DNA of 64,000 bases, from NCBI GenBank assembly GCA_934476675.1, contig CAKSOE010000004.1, positions 62,001-126,000 on the forward strand, read 5' to 3'. Below the pieces are notes generated by a model, which worked only from the letters and a program-made list of their open reading frames with translations, was not told the DNA's origin and did no database searches. The DNA is from an uncultured Clostridia bacterium. Lineage in GTDB: Bacteria; Bacillota; Clostridia; UBA1381. Position 1 is the first letter of the stretch. The number at the start of each line of letters is the position of its first letter. This document shows, piece by piece, positions 15,048-23,766 of this stretch. The translations under genes and the position numbers were made by a program.

Positions 15048-16235
15048 TTAGCGCAAATCATTGAAATATGAAACGTATCTGAGCTGGGGTTTATCATTAA
15101 ACAGATATGTATATAGATCTACAATGTAATCGTCTGTCATGCTTGCGATAAAATCAGTCACAATATCATCGGGAGTGTTTTCTTCGAGGTAACTGCCCTT
15201 ACTGCGGAATTTTGTTGCATCGTTGATACATTCAATATGATGCTTAAATATAACCGAATTGCTTTTTCCGCTTTTAAGCTCATGAATAAGTTTTTCATAA
15301 ATACGTTCAAACATAGGCGCAATAAGCTTTTCGTATTTTTCGTTCAAGGCTTTGTTCTGATATATTATCTCATTATTTTCACGCTTGCCGTCCTTTAAGG
15401 CTTTGAAATGCTCATCATCAAGCCGCAGATAATTTTTGCCGTAACTGTGCTCAACTATGTTTGTTACAAGATTATTAATTATTCCGGCATTGTATCGTCC
15501 TATAACGCTGTCGTCAAAAACGGCTTCGCTTTCAATTATCTTCGTTTTAACGGCATCCTGTCTGTCCTTGCCTATGTATGCAATTATATCGCATATCCGC
15601 ACTACGCAGCCTTCAAGCGTTGAGGGAACAAGCCTTTTAATTGCTTTTGGGTCTATATAACATTCCTCAACTTTTTTGTCAAATTCATCAAAATCGCTTA
15701 ACGGCTTGGGGCGGTATTCTTTAAGCTCCAGTTCGCCGTTATGACATAATATTCCGTCAAGCGTTTGCAGCGTCAGATTAAGTCTGAGAATTTTGTCAAG
15801 CACGCGTACACTATGTACATTATGATTAAAATACCTTCCGGTATGTTCAAAATAAACCTTGTTCAGAAAACGCTCACCGGCGTGTCCGAATGGAGTATGA
15901 CCTATGTCATGCCCCAGCGCAATAGCTTCGATTAAATCCAGATCAAGATCAAGTGTCCGTCCGATGTCACGCGCTATTCTTGAAACCAACTGTACGTGAA
16001 ATGCACGACGGGAAATATCATCATTTTTATAAAACGAAAAAACCTGTGTTTTGTCTGCGTACCTGTTATAATAAAGAGAATGTATGATTTTTTCAACATC
16101 TCTTATAAAAGCCGGACGTATCACAGACGGCTTATCACGGCTGTCATCACGTCTAATTGCATCATATCTGCTTTTTGAAAAATGTTTCAGTTTTTCTTCA
16201 ATTTCAGGTGAAAGCTGTTCGTATTTTAAGGGCAT
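15048..16235 (-). CDS. dGTP triphosphohydrolase-like HD protein
   Basis: HD-domain protein of 395 residues in the Dgt family, which hydrolyse dGTP or other dNTPs to nucleoside and triphosphate. The N-terminal anchor SRDKPSVIRPAFIRDVEKII and FYKNDDISRRAFHVQLVSRIAR are Dgt-like. The catalytic HD is AIALGHDIGHTPFGHAGE (about 106-123), and the later metal Asp is in VRICDIIAYIGKD. It probably controls dNTP pools or DNA quality. AAAGGAG precedes the ATG and a consensus promoter lies upstream, so it is a single-gene unit. Length is in the range of Firmicute short Dgt proteins. Confidence 0.85.
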   Translation of the reverse strand: MPLKYEQLSPEIEEKLKHFSKSRYDAIRRDDSRDKPSVIRPAFIRDVEKIIHSLYYNRYADKTQVFSFYKNDDISRRAFHVQLVSRIARDIGRTLDLDLDLIEAIALGHDIGHTPFGHAGERFLNKVYFEHTGRYFNHNVHSVRVLDKILRLNLTLQTLDGILCHNGELELKEYRPKPLSDFDEFDKKVEECYIDPKAIKRLVPSTLEGCVVRICDIIAYIGKDRQDAVKTKIIESEAVFDDSVIGRYNAGIINNLVTNIVEHSYGKNYLRLDDEHFKALKDGKRENNEIIYQNKALNEKYEKLIAPMFERIYEKLIHELKSGKSNSVIFKHHIECINDATKFRSKGSYLEENTPDDIVTDFIASMTDDYIVDLYTYLFNDKPQLRYVSYFNDLR

Positions 16236-16264
16236 ATTTTAACTCCTTTTGTGTGATTTTGTTT

Positions 16265-16293
16265 ATTATAATACAAGGCATATTATTTGTCAA
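16265..16293 (-). promoter_or_regulatory. sigma-A promoter of the dGTPase-like gene
   Basis: TTGACA (16293-16288) and TATAAT (16270-16265) on the minus strand, 17-bp spacer, about 30 nt before the ATG. Confidence 0.78.
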
Positions 16294-16345
16294 TAAAATA
16301 ATTTTTAATAATACTTTACAATTATGCAATACTTCTGATATAATA

Positions 16346-17209
16346 TTATCTGACAGCCGGCGGCTTTTGCTGATAATCGTCGGGCTTTTTGCCTGTGATT
16401 TTCCGAAAAGCCTTGTAAAAATTAGATGAGCTGTTAAAACCGCATTGCTGTGCTATATCAAGCTTGGTCATATCGGTTGTGCGTAAAAGTCCGATTGCTT
16501 TTTCAACACGCTTAATGGTGATATATTCCCATGGGGATAAGCCGTTGTATTTTTTAAACAGCGTTGAAAAATATGCCTTGCTGAGCATTGCCTGTCGAGC
16601 GATGTCATCAAGCGAAAACGATTCTCCGATGTGCGAATTGATATAATCAATCGCAAGCGACAGCTGAGGAAGTACATTAACGCCGGAATTTGAGCTATCC
16701 TGTGTGTTTACATATCCGTAATTTCTAAGTAGGAGTAAAAGTACAGAATATAGTTCGAGCTTGATTTTAAGCTCGTATCCGGGCTGCATGGTGCTGAATT
16801 CGTTTTCAATATCCGCAATGGCAGAGCGTATTTCTGCGGTGGAGGGGTTTGACGGGTCTATCTTATTGGCAAAATGTTCATTTCTGTCAAAAAAAAGCTT
16901 TAAAAGTATCAGTGTATGGTCGTTTTCCTCGCTCCAAAGCATTTTAGGCTCAAAGTGAATATTGATTAAGTCAAACGGCATATCAGAATCTATCTGCGTG
17001 ATGCAGTGAATTTCATTGCTGCCGAAAAGAAATATATCTCCGGGGTTGAATGTATATGTACGTCCTTCGACGGTATAAATTCCGCTGCCGCTTTTAAATA
17101 ATGATAATTCACATTCGGTGTGGTGGTGTTCGCGATAACTGCGTCTGCCTGCCGATACGGTTGAATGAAACAGTTTTATATCGGGGAGAGAATATTCATT
17201 AAATCTCAT
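16346..17209 (-). CDS. AraC-family transcriptional regulator
   Basis: 287 residues. The N-terminal cupin sensor domain (about 10-90) has the HHHTECELSLF, GRTYTFNPGDIFLFGSNEIH pattern, typical of sugar-sensing AraC regulators. The C-terminal double helix-turn-helix (about 185-280) contains SLDDIARQAMLSKAYFSTLF, then SPWEYITIKRVEKAIGLL, and finally the family signature QCGFNSSSNFYKAFRKITG. GGAG precedes the ATG. It is divergent from the dehydratase/SDR pair, the usual layout for a local activator responding to the pathway substrate. Ligand unknown. Confidence 0.9.
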   Translation of the reverse strand: MRFNEYSLPDIKLFHSTVSAGRRSYREHHHTECELSLFKSGSGIYTVEGRTYTFNPGDIFLFGSNEIHCITQIDSDMPFDLINIHFEPKMLWSEENDHTLILLKLFFDRNEHFANKIDPSNPSTAEIRSAIADIENEFSTMQPGYELKIKLELYSVLLLLLRNYGYVNTQDSSNSGVNVLPQLSLAIDYINSHIGESFSLDDIARQAMLSKAYFSTLFKKYNGLSPWEYITIKRVEKAIGLLRTTDMTKLDIAQQCGFNSSSNFYKAFRKITGKKPDDYQQKPPAVR

Positions 17210-17268
17210 GCAGAGTCTCCTTTGTTTGAAAAATCAAAATATAGTGGATAAATATCAAAACATATTAG

Positions 17269-17297
17269 TTGATTTATCGCACAATATTTTGTATATT
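17269..17297 (+). promoter_or_regulatory. promoter of the dehydratase-SDR operon with nearby dyad
   Basis: TTGATT (17269-17274) and TATATT (17292-17297), 17-bp spacer. An imperfect dyad (GATAAATATCAA at 17247-17258 against TTGATTTATC at 17269-17278) overlaps the -35 box and is a candidate site for the divergent AraC regulator. Confidence 0.55.
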
Positions 17298-17363
17298 TAT
17301 TTATATAGTAATCCTAAAACGGAAGAAAGTCAAGATATATTTTCAAAGAAAGGAAACAAAAAA

Positions 17364-18734
17364 ATGGAGAACAGCTTAAAAGAAAGAATTTCGGAGAATG
17401 TGAATATGTGTTCGTCTCCGTCGGAGTTAAAAATAACGGATATTCGCGTAGCCAACATTGACGGTGCGCCGAAGCATTGTCCGCTGATAAAGGTTTATAC
17501 TAACCAGGGACTGGTAGGCTACGGCGAGGTACGCGACGCATCAAGCCAGACATATGCGCTTATGCTTAAATCAAGACTTGTCGGAGAAAATCCGTGTAAT
17601 GTAGATAAAATTTTCAGACGTATCAAACAGTTCGGCGGACATTCGCGCCAGGGCGGCGGTGTGTCGGGACTGGAAATTGCGATGTGGGATTTGGCCGGAA
17701 AGGCATGGGGAGTGCCGCTGTGGCAGATGCTCGGCGGAAAATTCCGCGATAAGGTTCGTATGTACTGTGATACCGATGTTGACGGTAAGCACACGGGTAC
17801 TGATATGGGTCATGCCCTTAAAAAGAGAATGGAACAGGGCTTTACATTCCTTAAAATGGATTTGGGAATTGAACTTATGCTTGATGAACCCGGCTGCTTA
17901 AATGCGCCGAGCGGATTTTTGGAGGATATAAAGAAAAACTCCATGAAGGCAATTAACCATCAGAGCGGTTCTATCGACAGAAAGTTGATGCTCGGAAAAA
18001 ATTATGAGGTTTTCACAATTCCGCATCATGCAACCGGCATACACCTTACGCAAAAGGGCATGGATTATCTTGAAAATTATGTAAAAGAGGTTCGCGATGT
18101 TATAGGCTATGAAGTTCCTTTGGCAATAGACCATTTCGGTCACGTTGCGATAGATGATTGCATCATGTTTGCAAAACGTCTTGAAAAATATAATATAGCA
18201 TGGGTGGAAGATATTGCTCCGTGGCATTATACAAAGCATTTTGAAAAGATTTCACACACAGTAAACGTACCGATTTGCACAGGAGAGGATATATATCTTG
18301 CGGAAAACTTTGAACCGCTGATGAAAAACGGCGGGGTTTCGGTAGTACATCCCGATATTCTTACAGTCGGCGGCGCTTTGGAAATGAAAAAGCTCGGAAA
18401 TATGTGCGACAAATATGGAGTGGCAATGGCTATACATATGGCGGAAAGCCCGATTGCCTGCATGGCGGCAATTCATGCTGCTGCGGCTGTACAGAATGTT
18501 CTTGCGCTTGAATATCATTCGGTAGACATACCGTGGTGGAACGATTTAGCAATAGGCATAGACAATCCGCTGTTCAAGGACGGATTTGCGGATGTTCCGA
18601 ACAAGCCGGGCTTAGGTATAGATGAATTGAATGAGGAGCTTATAGCGGAGCATATGCACAGCAAATATCCCGGACAGTGGGAACCGACAACACAGTGGGA
18701 TGATGAATGGGCAAACGACCGTGAATGGAGCTAA
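17364..18734 (+). CDS. enolase-superfamily sugar-acid dehydratase
   Basis: 456 residues, mandelate racemase subgroup of the enolase superfamily. The N-terminal capping domain is followed by a barrel with likely metal ligands Asp in AIDHFGH, Glu in WVEDIAP and Glu in CTGEDIYLA. The Asp-His dyad is in PDILTVGGALEM and AIHMAESPI. The KxK base motif appears as FLKMDLG, with Asp replacing the second Lys. An insertion of about 60 residues separates that strand from the first metal ligand. These features fit dehydratases of aldonic or uronic-derived acids that yield 2-keto-3-deoxy acids; the exact substrate cannot be read. The ATG at 17364 follows AAAGGA and avoids an implausible 52-residue extension that would include the promoter. 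It shares an operon with the SDR, divergent from an AraC regulator. Confidence 0.85.
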   Translation: MENSLKERISENVNMCSSPSELKITDIRVANIDGAPKHCPLIKVYTNQGLVGYGEVRDASSQTYALMLKSRLVGENPCNVDKIFRRIKQFGGHSRQGGGVSGLEIAMWDLAGKAWGVPLWQMLGGKFRDKVRMYCDTDVDGKHTGTDMGHALKKRMEQGFTFLKMDLGIELMLDEPGCLNAPSGFLEDIKKNSMKAINHQSGSIDRKLMLGKNYEVFTIPHHATGIHLTQKGMDYLENYVKEVRDVIGYEVPLAIDHFGHVAIDDCIMFAKRLEKYNIAWVEDIAPWHYTKHFEKISHTVNVPICTGEDIYLAENFEPLMKNGGVSVVHPDILTVGGALEMKKLGNMCDKYGVAMAIHMAESPIACMAAIHAAAAVQNVLALEYHSVDIPWWNDLAIGIDNPLFKDGFADVPNKPGLGIDELNEELIAEHMHSKYPGQWEPTTQWDDEWANDREWS

Positions 18735-18754
18735 AAAATACGGAGGTGCCGAAA

Positions 18755-19483
18755 GTGTTTGATTTGACAGGAAAAAAAGCGTTGGTAACAGGTTCAACGC
18801 AGGGAATAGGCTTTGCAATAGCGGATATGCTTGCAAAACAAGGTGCGACTGTGTATATTAACGGCGCATCAAGTATGGAAAAATGCACAGCGGCAAGCAA
18901 AAAAATCCCCAATTCTGTTCCCGTAAGGGCAAATTTACTGAAAAGAGAGGAAATCGACGCCTTATATGAAGCAACGGGCGGAGTGGACATACTGGTTTTA
19001 AATGCGTCTATTCAATATAAACGTAGCTGGGACGGCTACACAGACGAAGAATTTGACGCACAGTTTGATTGCAATCTGAAAAGTACATATTACATGATAA
19101 AGAAATATGCGCCGTATATGCAGAAAAATAAATGGGGAAGAATTGTTACAATAGGAAGCGTAAATGAGTATAATAATCATCCCGAGCTTTCGGTTTACGG
19201 TATAACAAAGGCTGCGCAGATGAAGCTTGTGGAGAATTTCGCGCCGTTTCTTGCTCCGTATGGTATAACTCTGAACAATGTTGCTCCGGGAGCAATAAGC
19301 ACGCCGCGAAACACCGAGGCATTAAAGGACGAAGCCTACAATAAAAAGGTAACTGCTTCAATTCCGGCAGGCTATGTCGGTGAACCGAAGGATGTTGCTC
19401 CGGCAGTGCTGCTTTTGTGCAGCGAGGAAGGACGGTACATAACCGGTTCGGAAATTATCGCAGACGGCGGTATGCACTTGTAA
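18755..19483 (+). CDS. SDR-family oxidoreductase
   Basis: Classical short-chain dehydrogenase of 242 residues. The cofactor motif is TGSTQGIG (about 11-18), NASI is the NAG-type motif, and the catalytic residues are Ser in GSVNEY and Tyr/Lys in YGITKAAQ. The C-terminal ITGSEIIADGGMHL is typical. Relatives include gluconate 5-dehydrogenase and 2-keto-3-deoxygluconate (KduD) dehydrogenase, consistent with the preceding dehydratase. The GTG at 18755 is chosen because CGGAGGTG lies 7 nt upstream; an in-frame ATG at 18725 overlaps the dehydratase stop and lacks a site. No terminator with a clear T-run follows. Confidence 0.87.
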   Translation: MFDLTGKKALVTGSTQGIGFAIADMLAKQGATVYINGASSMEKCTAASKKIPNSVPVRANLLKREEIDALYEATGGVDILVLNASIQYKRSWDGYTDEEFDAQFDCNLKSTYYMIKKYAPYMQKNKWGRIVTIGSVNEYNNHPELSVYGITKAAQMKLVENFAPFLAPYGITLNNVAPGAISTPRNTEALKDEAYNKKVTASIPAGYVGEPKDVAPAVLLLCSEEGRYITGSEIIADGGMHL

Positions 19484-19512
19484 ATTGAGCAGGAGAGAAC
19501 AGTTCTCTCACG

Positions 19513-19542
19513 CCGCCATGCATACCGCTCGGTACATGGCGG
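19513..19542. repeat. inverted repeat downstream of the SDR
   Basis: Arms CCGCCATG (19513-19520) and CATGGCGG (19535-19542), with further pairing inside. A weak terminator or remnant; there is no T-run. Confidence 0.5.
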
Positions 19543-19588
19543 TTCAATCAACTTAACAAGTAACACACTTTTTGGTGTACTAATATAA

Positions 19589-19623
19589 CAAAGAGACTAA
19601 TCCAAAAGAGGTTAGTCTCTTTG
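19589..19623. repeat. perfect 12-bp inverted repeat
   Basis: Arms CAAAGAGACTAA (19589-19600) and TTAGTCTCTTTG (19612-19623), loop of 11 nt. A possible terminator in either direction. Confidence 0.5.
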
Positions 19624-19834
19624 TGGTTATCACTTTTTGTATCCACCCATTCTGGCATATTTATCTCCACAGTATGTGATTTTAAATATTTCCTTAAAAG
19701 CAGTTAATCCTACACCCATTAGAGCGCGCTATGGCGCACAAACCGGAAATAGCGCAGCAGTTATAAAGCTACTCTATATAAAGATATAAAGTGCCGCTTT
19801 TTTGGGTCGCATCAATAATTCTGCTGTTTGAATC

Positions 19835-22441
19835 TTATTCATCTAAGTTCTTTGACGGGGCTGAATCACCCGAACCGCTGCCGGAGGAAGAACTGCCGGG
19901 ATTTGATGCTCCCGTACCGGAGTTGCCGGAGGAGAAACCGCTGCTGGAAGAACTGCCCGGCCCCGTCTGACTGCTGCTGCCTGCCGCACTGCTGCCTTGA
20001 CCGGAAGACGAGTTGCCCAAACCATTGCTTGAACCGGATTGATTACCGTTGCTTGACGCACCGCCGCTGTGACTGTCGTTATTTTTAGGTGTTTCCGTAG
20101 CAGACGGGGCTTTTGTTGCTGAACCTATCGCAGGCGAAGCTCCCGGAGAGGCTGACGGAGAATGACTTGATGAGCCCTTCTGAGTTGATGATGCGTGCGA
20201 AGAATTACACAAATTTTTTGGTTGCGTACCCTCAACAAAATAACCTTTTGTAGAAACACAGGTTTTTGTCGCAAGCATACCGGAATATACGCAAATCTCT
20301 GCCTCTACTACGTTCGAAGGTTTGTTAAGCTGTTTTGCCGGAAGTGATGAGTGAATTTTGCTCATAACCTGTTTCCATGCCGAAACTGACGGATTTCCAC
20401 TGATTCCTGCCTTTGACAATGATGATGGATTATCAAATCCAAACCAAACCGCGCCGACATAGTACGGCGTGAATCCGACAAACCATTTATCGTAATCCTC
20501 GTCTGTTGTGCCGGTTTTGCCGTAGGTCGGCATATTATCAAGTTTGGCGTTTTTAGCCGTGCCGACTGCCGAATTAACAACTGATGATAACATATCAGAG
20601 GTTATATATGCTGCCGCAGCACTGATTGCCTGTGACGAATTTGCAGAGTTTTGCAGAATTGTCTGACCCGTGGAATCCACTACCTTTGTATAGGTGTATG
20701 GTGCGATGTATTTTCCGCTGTTAACAAAGCAGCCGTAAGCCGCACACATCTCTTTTACCGTAACGCCTTCGGTAAGACCGCCCAAAGAAAGGGAAGAGTA
20801 GTTCTTGTCTTTTTCGTTAAGCGTTGAAATGTGGAATTTGTTCTGCAAGTAGCCGAAAGATGAAGAAAGACCTATCATATCAAGCACCTTAACGGCAGGA
20901 ATGTTTGAGGAACGCGCAACAGCCTCTTTGACATTCATTGTGCCGTAAAAATCTTTATATGAGTTGCGCGGCTTCCAGTTATCGCTGCCTATTGTTATTT
21001 CTTCGTCCACAATGCTTGTAGCTTCGGTTATTTTTCCCATATCCACAGCGGGACCGTAAACCGACAGCGGCTTGATTGATGAGCCCGGCTGACGTTTTGA
21101 CTGCGTTGCTCTGTTCCAGCCTCGAATGTCCGTTTTCTTGCCAAGACCACCGACAAGCCCTTTTATTTCTCCGGTATAAGGGTCAATTACCACCATTGCC
21201 GCCTGTCCCTGGCTTTCGCCGGACGGGAAAGCGGAGGTATTTGAAAAGACGTTTTCCATTGTATCCTGAATACTCTTATCCAGTGTGGAATATATTTTGA
21301 AACCGCCGTTATAAACCTGCTGTGTTGCAAAATCCTCCGAATATCCTTTTTGAAGCTGTAAATCACGTATTACATCCGAAACTATCTGGTCGGAGAAATA
21401 GGACGTTACGGTTTGTGAGCTTTTGCTATGAGCATTGGTAACGTTCAGTCCGTTGCTGATTGCCTGGTTGTACTGCTCCTCGCTGATTTTGCCGAGTTCA
21501 TACATTTTCTTTAAAACAATATTTCTCTTTTCCAAAGCTTTATCGGGGTGAACAAACGGGTCATATTCCGAGGGGAACTGTGTAATTCCCACAATAGACG
21601 CTGCCTCCCAAAGCGAAAGCTGTGAAGCATCCTTATTGAAATATGTGTGTGAAGCCGCTTCAACGCCGTAGCAGTTATTGGCAAAATATACAATATTAAG
21701 ATACATTGTAAGTATTTCGTCCTTGGAAAGCTGCCGCTCCATTGCTATCGCACGCATAATTTCTTTAATTTTTCGTGCGGAGGTCTTTTCTTTTTCGTTG
21801 GTTATGTTCTTTATAACCTGCTGCGTAATTGTAGAACCGCCGTAATCCGACGAGCCTATACCGATCTTTGAAAGCAGATATTTTCCGGTAGCGCCGATTG
21901 TACGCTTTATATCAACGCCGTGATGCTTGTAGAATCGTTCGTCCTCGATAGAAACCATAGCATCTTTCAGATATGGAGATATATGCGATGAATCAATCCA
22001 TATTCTGTTTGATACAGACTTAATCTGTTCATATTCTTTGGTATTTCCGTTTACATCATTATAATATATAAAAGATGAATAATTCAAGGTCAGGGATTGA
22101 ATGTTCATGTCTTTTATTTCGCGCGAAACCGCCGCATACATACCTATACCTATGCCCGAGGCGACTATGCAGCCGACAAGAAATACTGCCAAAACCGCAA
22201 TTCGTATTTTTTTTCGCACGGCGCGGTTCTTCTGCTTTTTTGAAATGTTTTCCTGACGCTGCGCATGAGTGCGCGTATTTGACGCGGCTGCTTTATGTGC
22301 GCGCCGACTGTAAGGCTGACCGCCGTTGTCCGAAGTCTCCTGCGAAGAGCTGTCGGATATGGCTGAGGTAAGCTTGTCATACTCATCCCAGTTAAATTTG
22401 TCACTGCCGCGGCTTTTGTTTCTTCTGCTGTAATTAGCCAA
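19835..22441 (-). CDS. class A penicillin-binding protein (PBP1A-type)
   Basis: Bifunctional peptidoglycan glycosyltransferase/transpeptidase, 868 residues. A short cytoplasmic basic region is followed by a membrane anchor (about 80-105). The GT51 domain has SIEDERFYKHHGVD and GGSTITQQVIKN. The transpeptidase Ser motif is SSIKPLSVY (SxxK), with RSSNIP (SxN) and YGKTGTTDEDYDKWF (KTGT) following. The last ~125 residues are a low-complexity Ser/Gly/Pro/Asn tail probably lying in the wall. The TTG at 22441 is preferred: AGGAGG lies about 10 nt upstream, whereas the ATG at 22480 has none. It is transcribed alone from its own promoter. Confidence 0.92.
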   Translation of the reverse strand: MANYSRRNKSRGSDKFNWDEYDKLTSAISDSSSQETSDNGGQPYSRRAHKAAASNTRTHAQRQENISKKQKNRAVRKKIRIAVLAVFLVGCIVASGIGIGMYAAVSREIKDMNIQSLTLNYSSFIYYNDVNGNTKEYEQIKSVSNRIWIDSSHISPYLKDAMVSIEDERFYKHHGVDIKRTIGATGKYLLSKIGIGSSDYGGSTITQQVIKNITNEKEKTSARKIKEIMRAIAMERQLSKDEILTMYLNIVYFANNCYGVEAASHTYFNKDASQLSLWEAASIVGITQFPSEYDPFVHPDKALEKRNIVLKKMYELGKISEEQYNQAISNGLNVTNAHSKSSQTVTSYFSDQIVSDVIRDLQLQKGYSEDFATQQVYNGGFKIYSTLDKSIQDTMENVFSNTSAFPSGESQGQAAMVVIDPYTGEIKGLVGGLGKKTDIRGWNRATQSKRQPGSSIKPLSVYGPAVDMGKITEATSIVDEEITIGSDNWKPRNSYKDFYGTMNVKEAVARSSNIPAVKVLDMIGLSSSFGYLQNKFHISTLNEKDKNYSSLSLGGLTEGVTVKEMCAAYGCFVNSGKYIAPYTYTKVVDSTGQTILQNSANSSQAISAAAAYITSDMLSSVVNSAVGTAKNAKLDNMPTYGKTGTTDEDYDKWFVGFTPYYVGAVWFGFDNPSSLSKAGISGNPSVSAWKQVMSKIHSSLPAKQLNKPSNVVEAEICVYSGMLATKTCVSTKGYFVEGTQPKNLCNSSHASSTQKGSSSHSPSASPGASPAIGSATKAPSATETPKNNDSHSGGASSNGNQSGSSNGLGNSSSGQGSSAAGSSSQTGPGSSSSSGFSSGNSGTGASNPGSSSSGSGSGDSAPSKNLDE

Positions 22442-22516
22442 AATCAAATCCTCCTTTATCAGAAAATATAAGTAAGGCATATTGCCTTTTGATTCTTGAA
22501 TAAGTTATATATCTAT

Positions 22517-22545
22517 ATTATAACTCATTTACGTTTATTTTGCAA
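22517..22545 (-). promoter_or_regulatory. promoter of the PBP gene
   Basis: TTGCAA (22545-22540) and TATAAT (22522-22517) on the minus strand with a 17-bp spacer. The leader is about 70 nt. Confidence 0.7.
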
Positions 22546-22665
22546 CATTAATTTATAGGAGTTGAATTTTTTTAAAATGAAAAGTGAGTATTCGAAAGAA
22601 AAACGGAGAAAATAAGAGATAATTAAAGATTTATAAGAAAAGTAGAATTTTTTTTAAAAATAGTA

Positions 22666-22694
22666 TTGACATTCCATGAAAAAAGTAGTAAAAT
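22666..22694 (+). promoter_or_regulatory. promoter of rplM-rpsI
   Basis: TTGACA (22666-22671) and TAAAAT (22689-22694), 17-bp spacer, leader about 52 nt. Confidence 0.78.
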
Positions 22695-22700
22695 ACATAA

Positions 22701-22750
22701 CGTTGACCGAAGCAAATCGGTATTATTTGAAACTATACAGGAGGAAAGAA
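22701..22750 (+). promoter_or_regulatory. possible L13 autoregulatory leader
   Basis: The short rplM leader has a hairpin with arms ACCGA (22706-22710) and TCGGT (22717-22721) and a 6-nt loop before the GGAGG site. L13 leaders that bind the protein are known in Firmicutes. I see only size, position and one hairpin, so this is tentative. Confidence 0.3.
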
Positions 22751-22752
22751 TC

Positions 22753-23193
22753 ATGAATTCAAGCTATTTGCAGAAACCCGGCGATGTTGAGAGAAAATGG
22801 TACATCATTGACGCAGCGGATAAGCCTCTCGGACGAGTTGCGGCAGTTGCGGCAAGCATTTTAAGAGGTAAGCATTTACCGACATATACACCGAATGTAG
22901 ACTGCGGAGATCACGTAATAGTAATCAATGCAGATAAGGCAGTGCTGACAGGAAACAAGCTTCACCAGAAGGTTCGTTACTATCACACAGGCTGGATCGG
23001 CGGTATAAAGGAAATCCATTACGATAAGCTGATGGCAGAGGAGCCGGAAAGAGCTATGAGCTATGCCGTAAACGGTATGCTCCCCAATAACACGCTCGGC
23101 AGAAAAGCTATCACAAGATTACACGTGTACAGCGGTGCAGAGCACAAGCATGAAGCACAGAAGCCGGTTGCATGGACAGGCGAAATAAAGTAA
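22753..23193 (+). CDS. rplM: 50S ribosomal protein L13
   Basis: Large-subunit ribosomal protein, 146 residues, binding 23S rRNA early in assembly. The sequence shows the L13 signatures RKWYIIDAADKPLGRVAA, LRGKHLPTYTPNVDCGD, and GMLPNNTLGRKAITRLHVY. The ATG at 22753 follows GGAGGAAAG; in-frame codons further upstream overlap the promoter. rpsI follows 14 nt later, the conserved L13-S9 operon. Confidence 0.97.
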   Translation: MNSSYLQKPGDVERKWYIIDAADKPLGRVAAVAASILRGKHLPTYTPNVDCGDHVIVINADKAVLTGNKLHQKVRYYHTGWIGGIKEIHYDKLMAEEPERAMSYAVNGMLPNNTLGRKAITRLHVYSGAEHKHEAQKPVAWTGEIK

Positions 23194-23207
23194 GGAGGAT
23201 TTGAGAA

Positions 23208-23603
23208 ATGGCTAAAGAACAATACTACGGTACAGGAAGAAGAAAATCTTCTGTTGCAAGAGTTCGTTTGGTTCCGGGCAACGGAAATATTACAATAAAC
23301 GGCAGAACAATCGATGAATATTTCGGTCTTGATACATTAAAAGTTATCGTACGTCAGCCGTTGGAACTCACAAAGACAACAGATAAGTTTGACGTTTTGG
23401 TAAACGTACAGGGCGGCGGTTTCACAGGTCAGGCAGGAGCAATCCGTCACGGTATTTCGAGAGCGCTTCTCGAAGTTGATACGGACGCTTACAGAGCAGA
23501 TCTTAAATCAGCAGGTTTCCTGACAAGAGATTCAAGAATGAAGGAAAGAAAGAAGTATGGCTTGAAAGCGGCTCGTCGCGCACCGCAGTTCTCAAAGAGA
23601 TAA
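23208..23603 (+). CDS. rpsI: 30S ribosomal protein S9
   Basis: Small-subunit ribosomal protein of 131 residues. Signatures are YYGTGRRKSSVARVRLVPG near the start, GGGFTGQAGAIRHGISRALL in the middle and the conserved basic C-terminus ARRAPQFSKR, whose terminal Arg reaches the P-site tRNA. AAGGAGG precedes the ATG. It is the second gene of the operon and is followed by a strong terminator. Confidence 0.97.
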   Translation: MAKEQYYGTGRRKSSVARVRLVPGNGNITINGRTIDEYFGLDTLKVIVRQPLELTKTTDKFDVLVNVQGGGFTGQAGAIRHGISRALLEVDTDAYRADLKSAGFLTRDSRMKERKKYGLKAARRAPQFSKR

Positions 23604-23616
23604 TTATTTTATCTAT

Positions 23617-23657
23617 AAAAACCCCACAACCACAACGGTTGCGGGGTTTCTTTTTTT
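23617..23657 (+). terminator. terminator after rpsI
   Basis: GC-rich hairpin (AAACCCC...AACC pairing with GGTT...GGGGTTT) followed by TTTCTTTTTTT. Confidence 0.88.
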
Positions 23658-23709
23658 ATCCGTGCCACAAATTTGCTTCAAGTTAAATTATATATTTTTA
23701 TTTTTTTAC

Positions 23710-23738
23710 TTGAAAAATTGTTTGAATTGGTGTATAAT
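23710..23738 (+). promoter_or_regulatory. promoter of the nadK-argR-recN operon
   Basis: TTGAAA (23710-23715) and TATAAT (23733-23738), 17-bp spacer, about 28 nt before the nadK ATG. Confidence 0.72.
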
Positions 23739-23766
23739 ATGAATAAATATACATTTGAGGTGCGGT

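Larger units (their letters stand above)
19484..19834. other. 351-bp intergenic region with two hairpins
   Basis: Lies between the convergent SDR and PBP genes. It contains inverted repeats at 19513-19542 (CCGCCATG/CATGGCGG with an inner ACCG/CGGT dyad) and 19589-19623 (12-bp arms CAAAGAGACTAA/TTAGTCTCTTTG). Neither is followed by a strong T-run. No gene, promoter or RNA was recognised in the remainder. Confidence 0.6.
22442..22752. other. 311-bp divergent promoter region
   Basis: Holds back-to-back promoters for the PBP (minus) and rplM (plus), a small hairpin in the PBP leader (AAGGC/GCCTT around 22474-22488) and a short hairpin in the rplM leader. There is no gene. Confidence 0.65.

Noticed and set aside
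14852..19623. Hairpins at 14852, 19513 and 19589 as members of one repeat family or a MITE
   Set aside because: Their arm sequences are unrelated to one another and there are no target-site duplications.
19828..20088. A plus-strand frame rich in Cys, Arg and Pro
   Set aside because: It is the complement of the repetitive Ser/Gly tail of the PBP; its composition is an artefact of that repeat.
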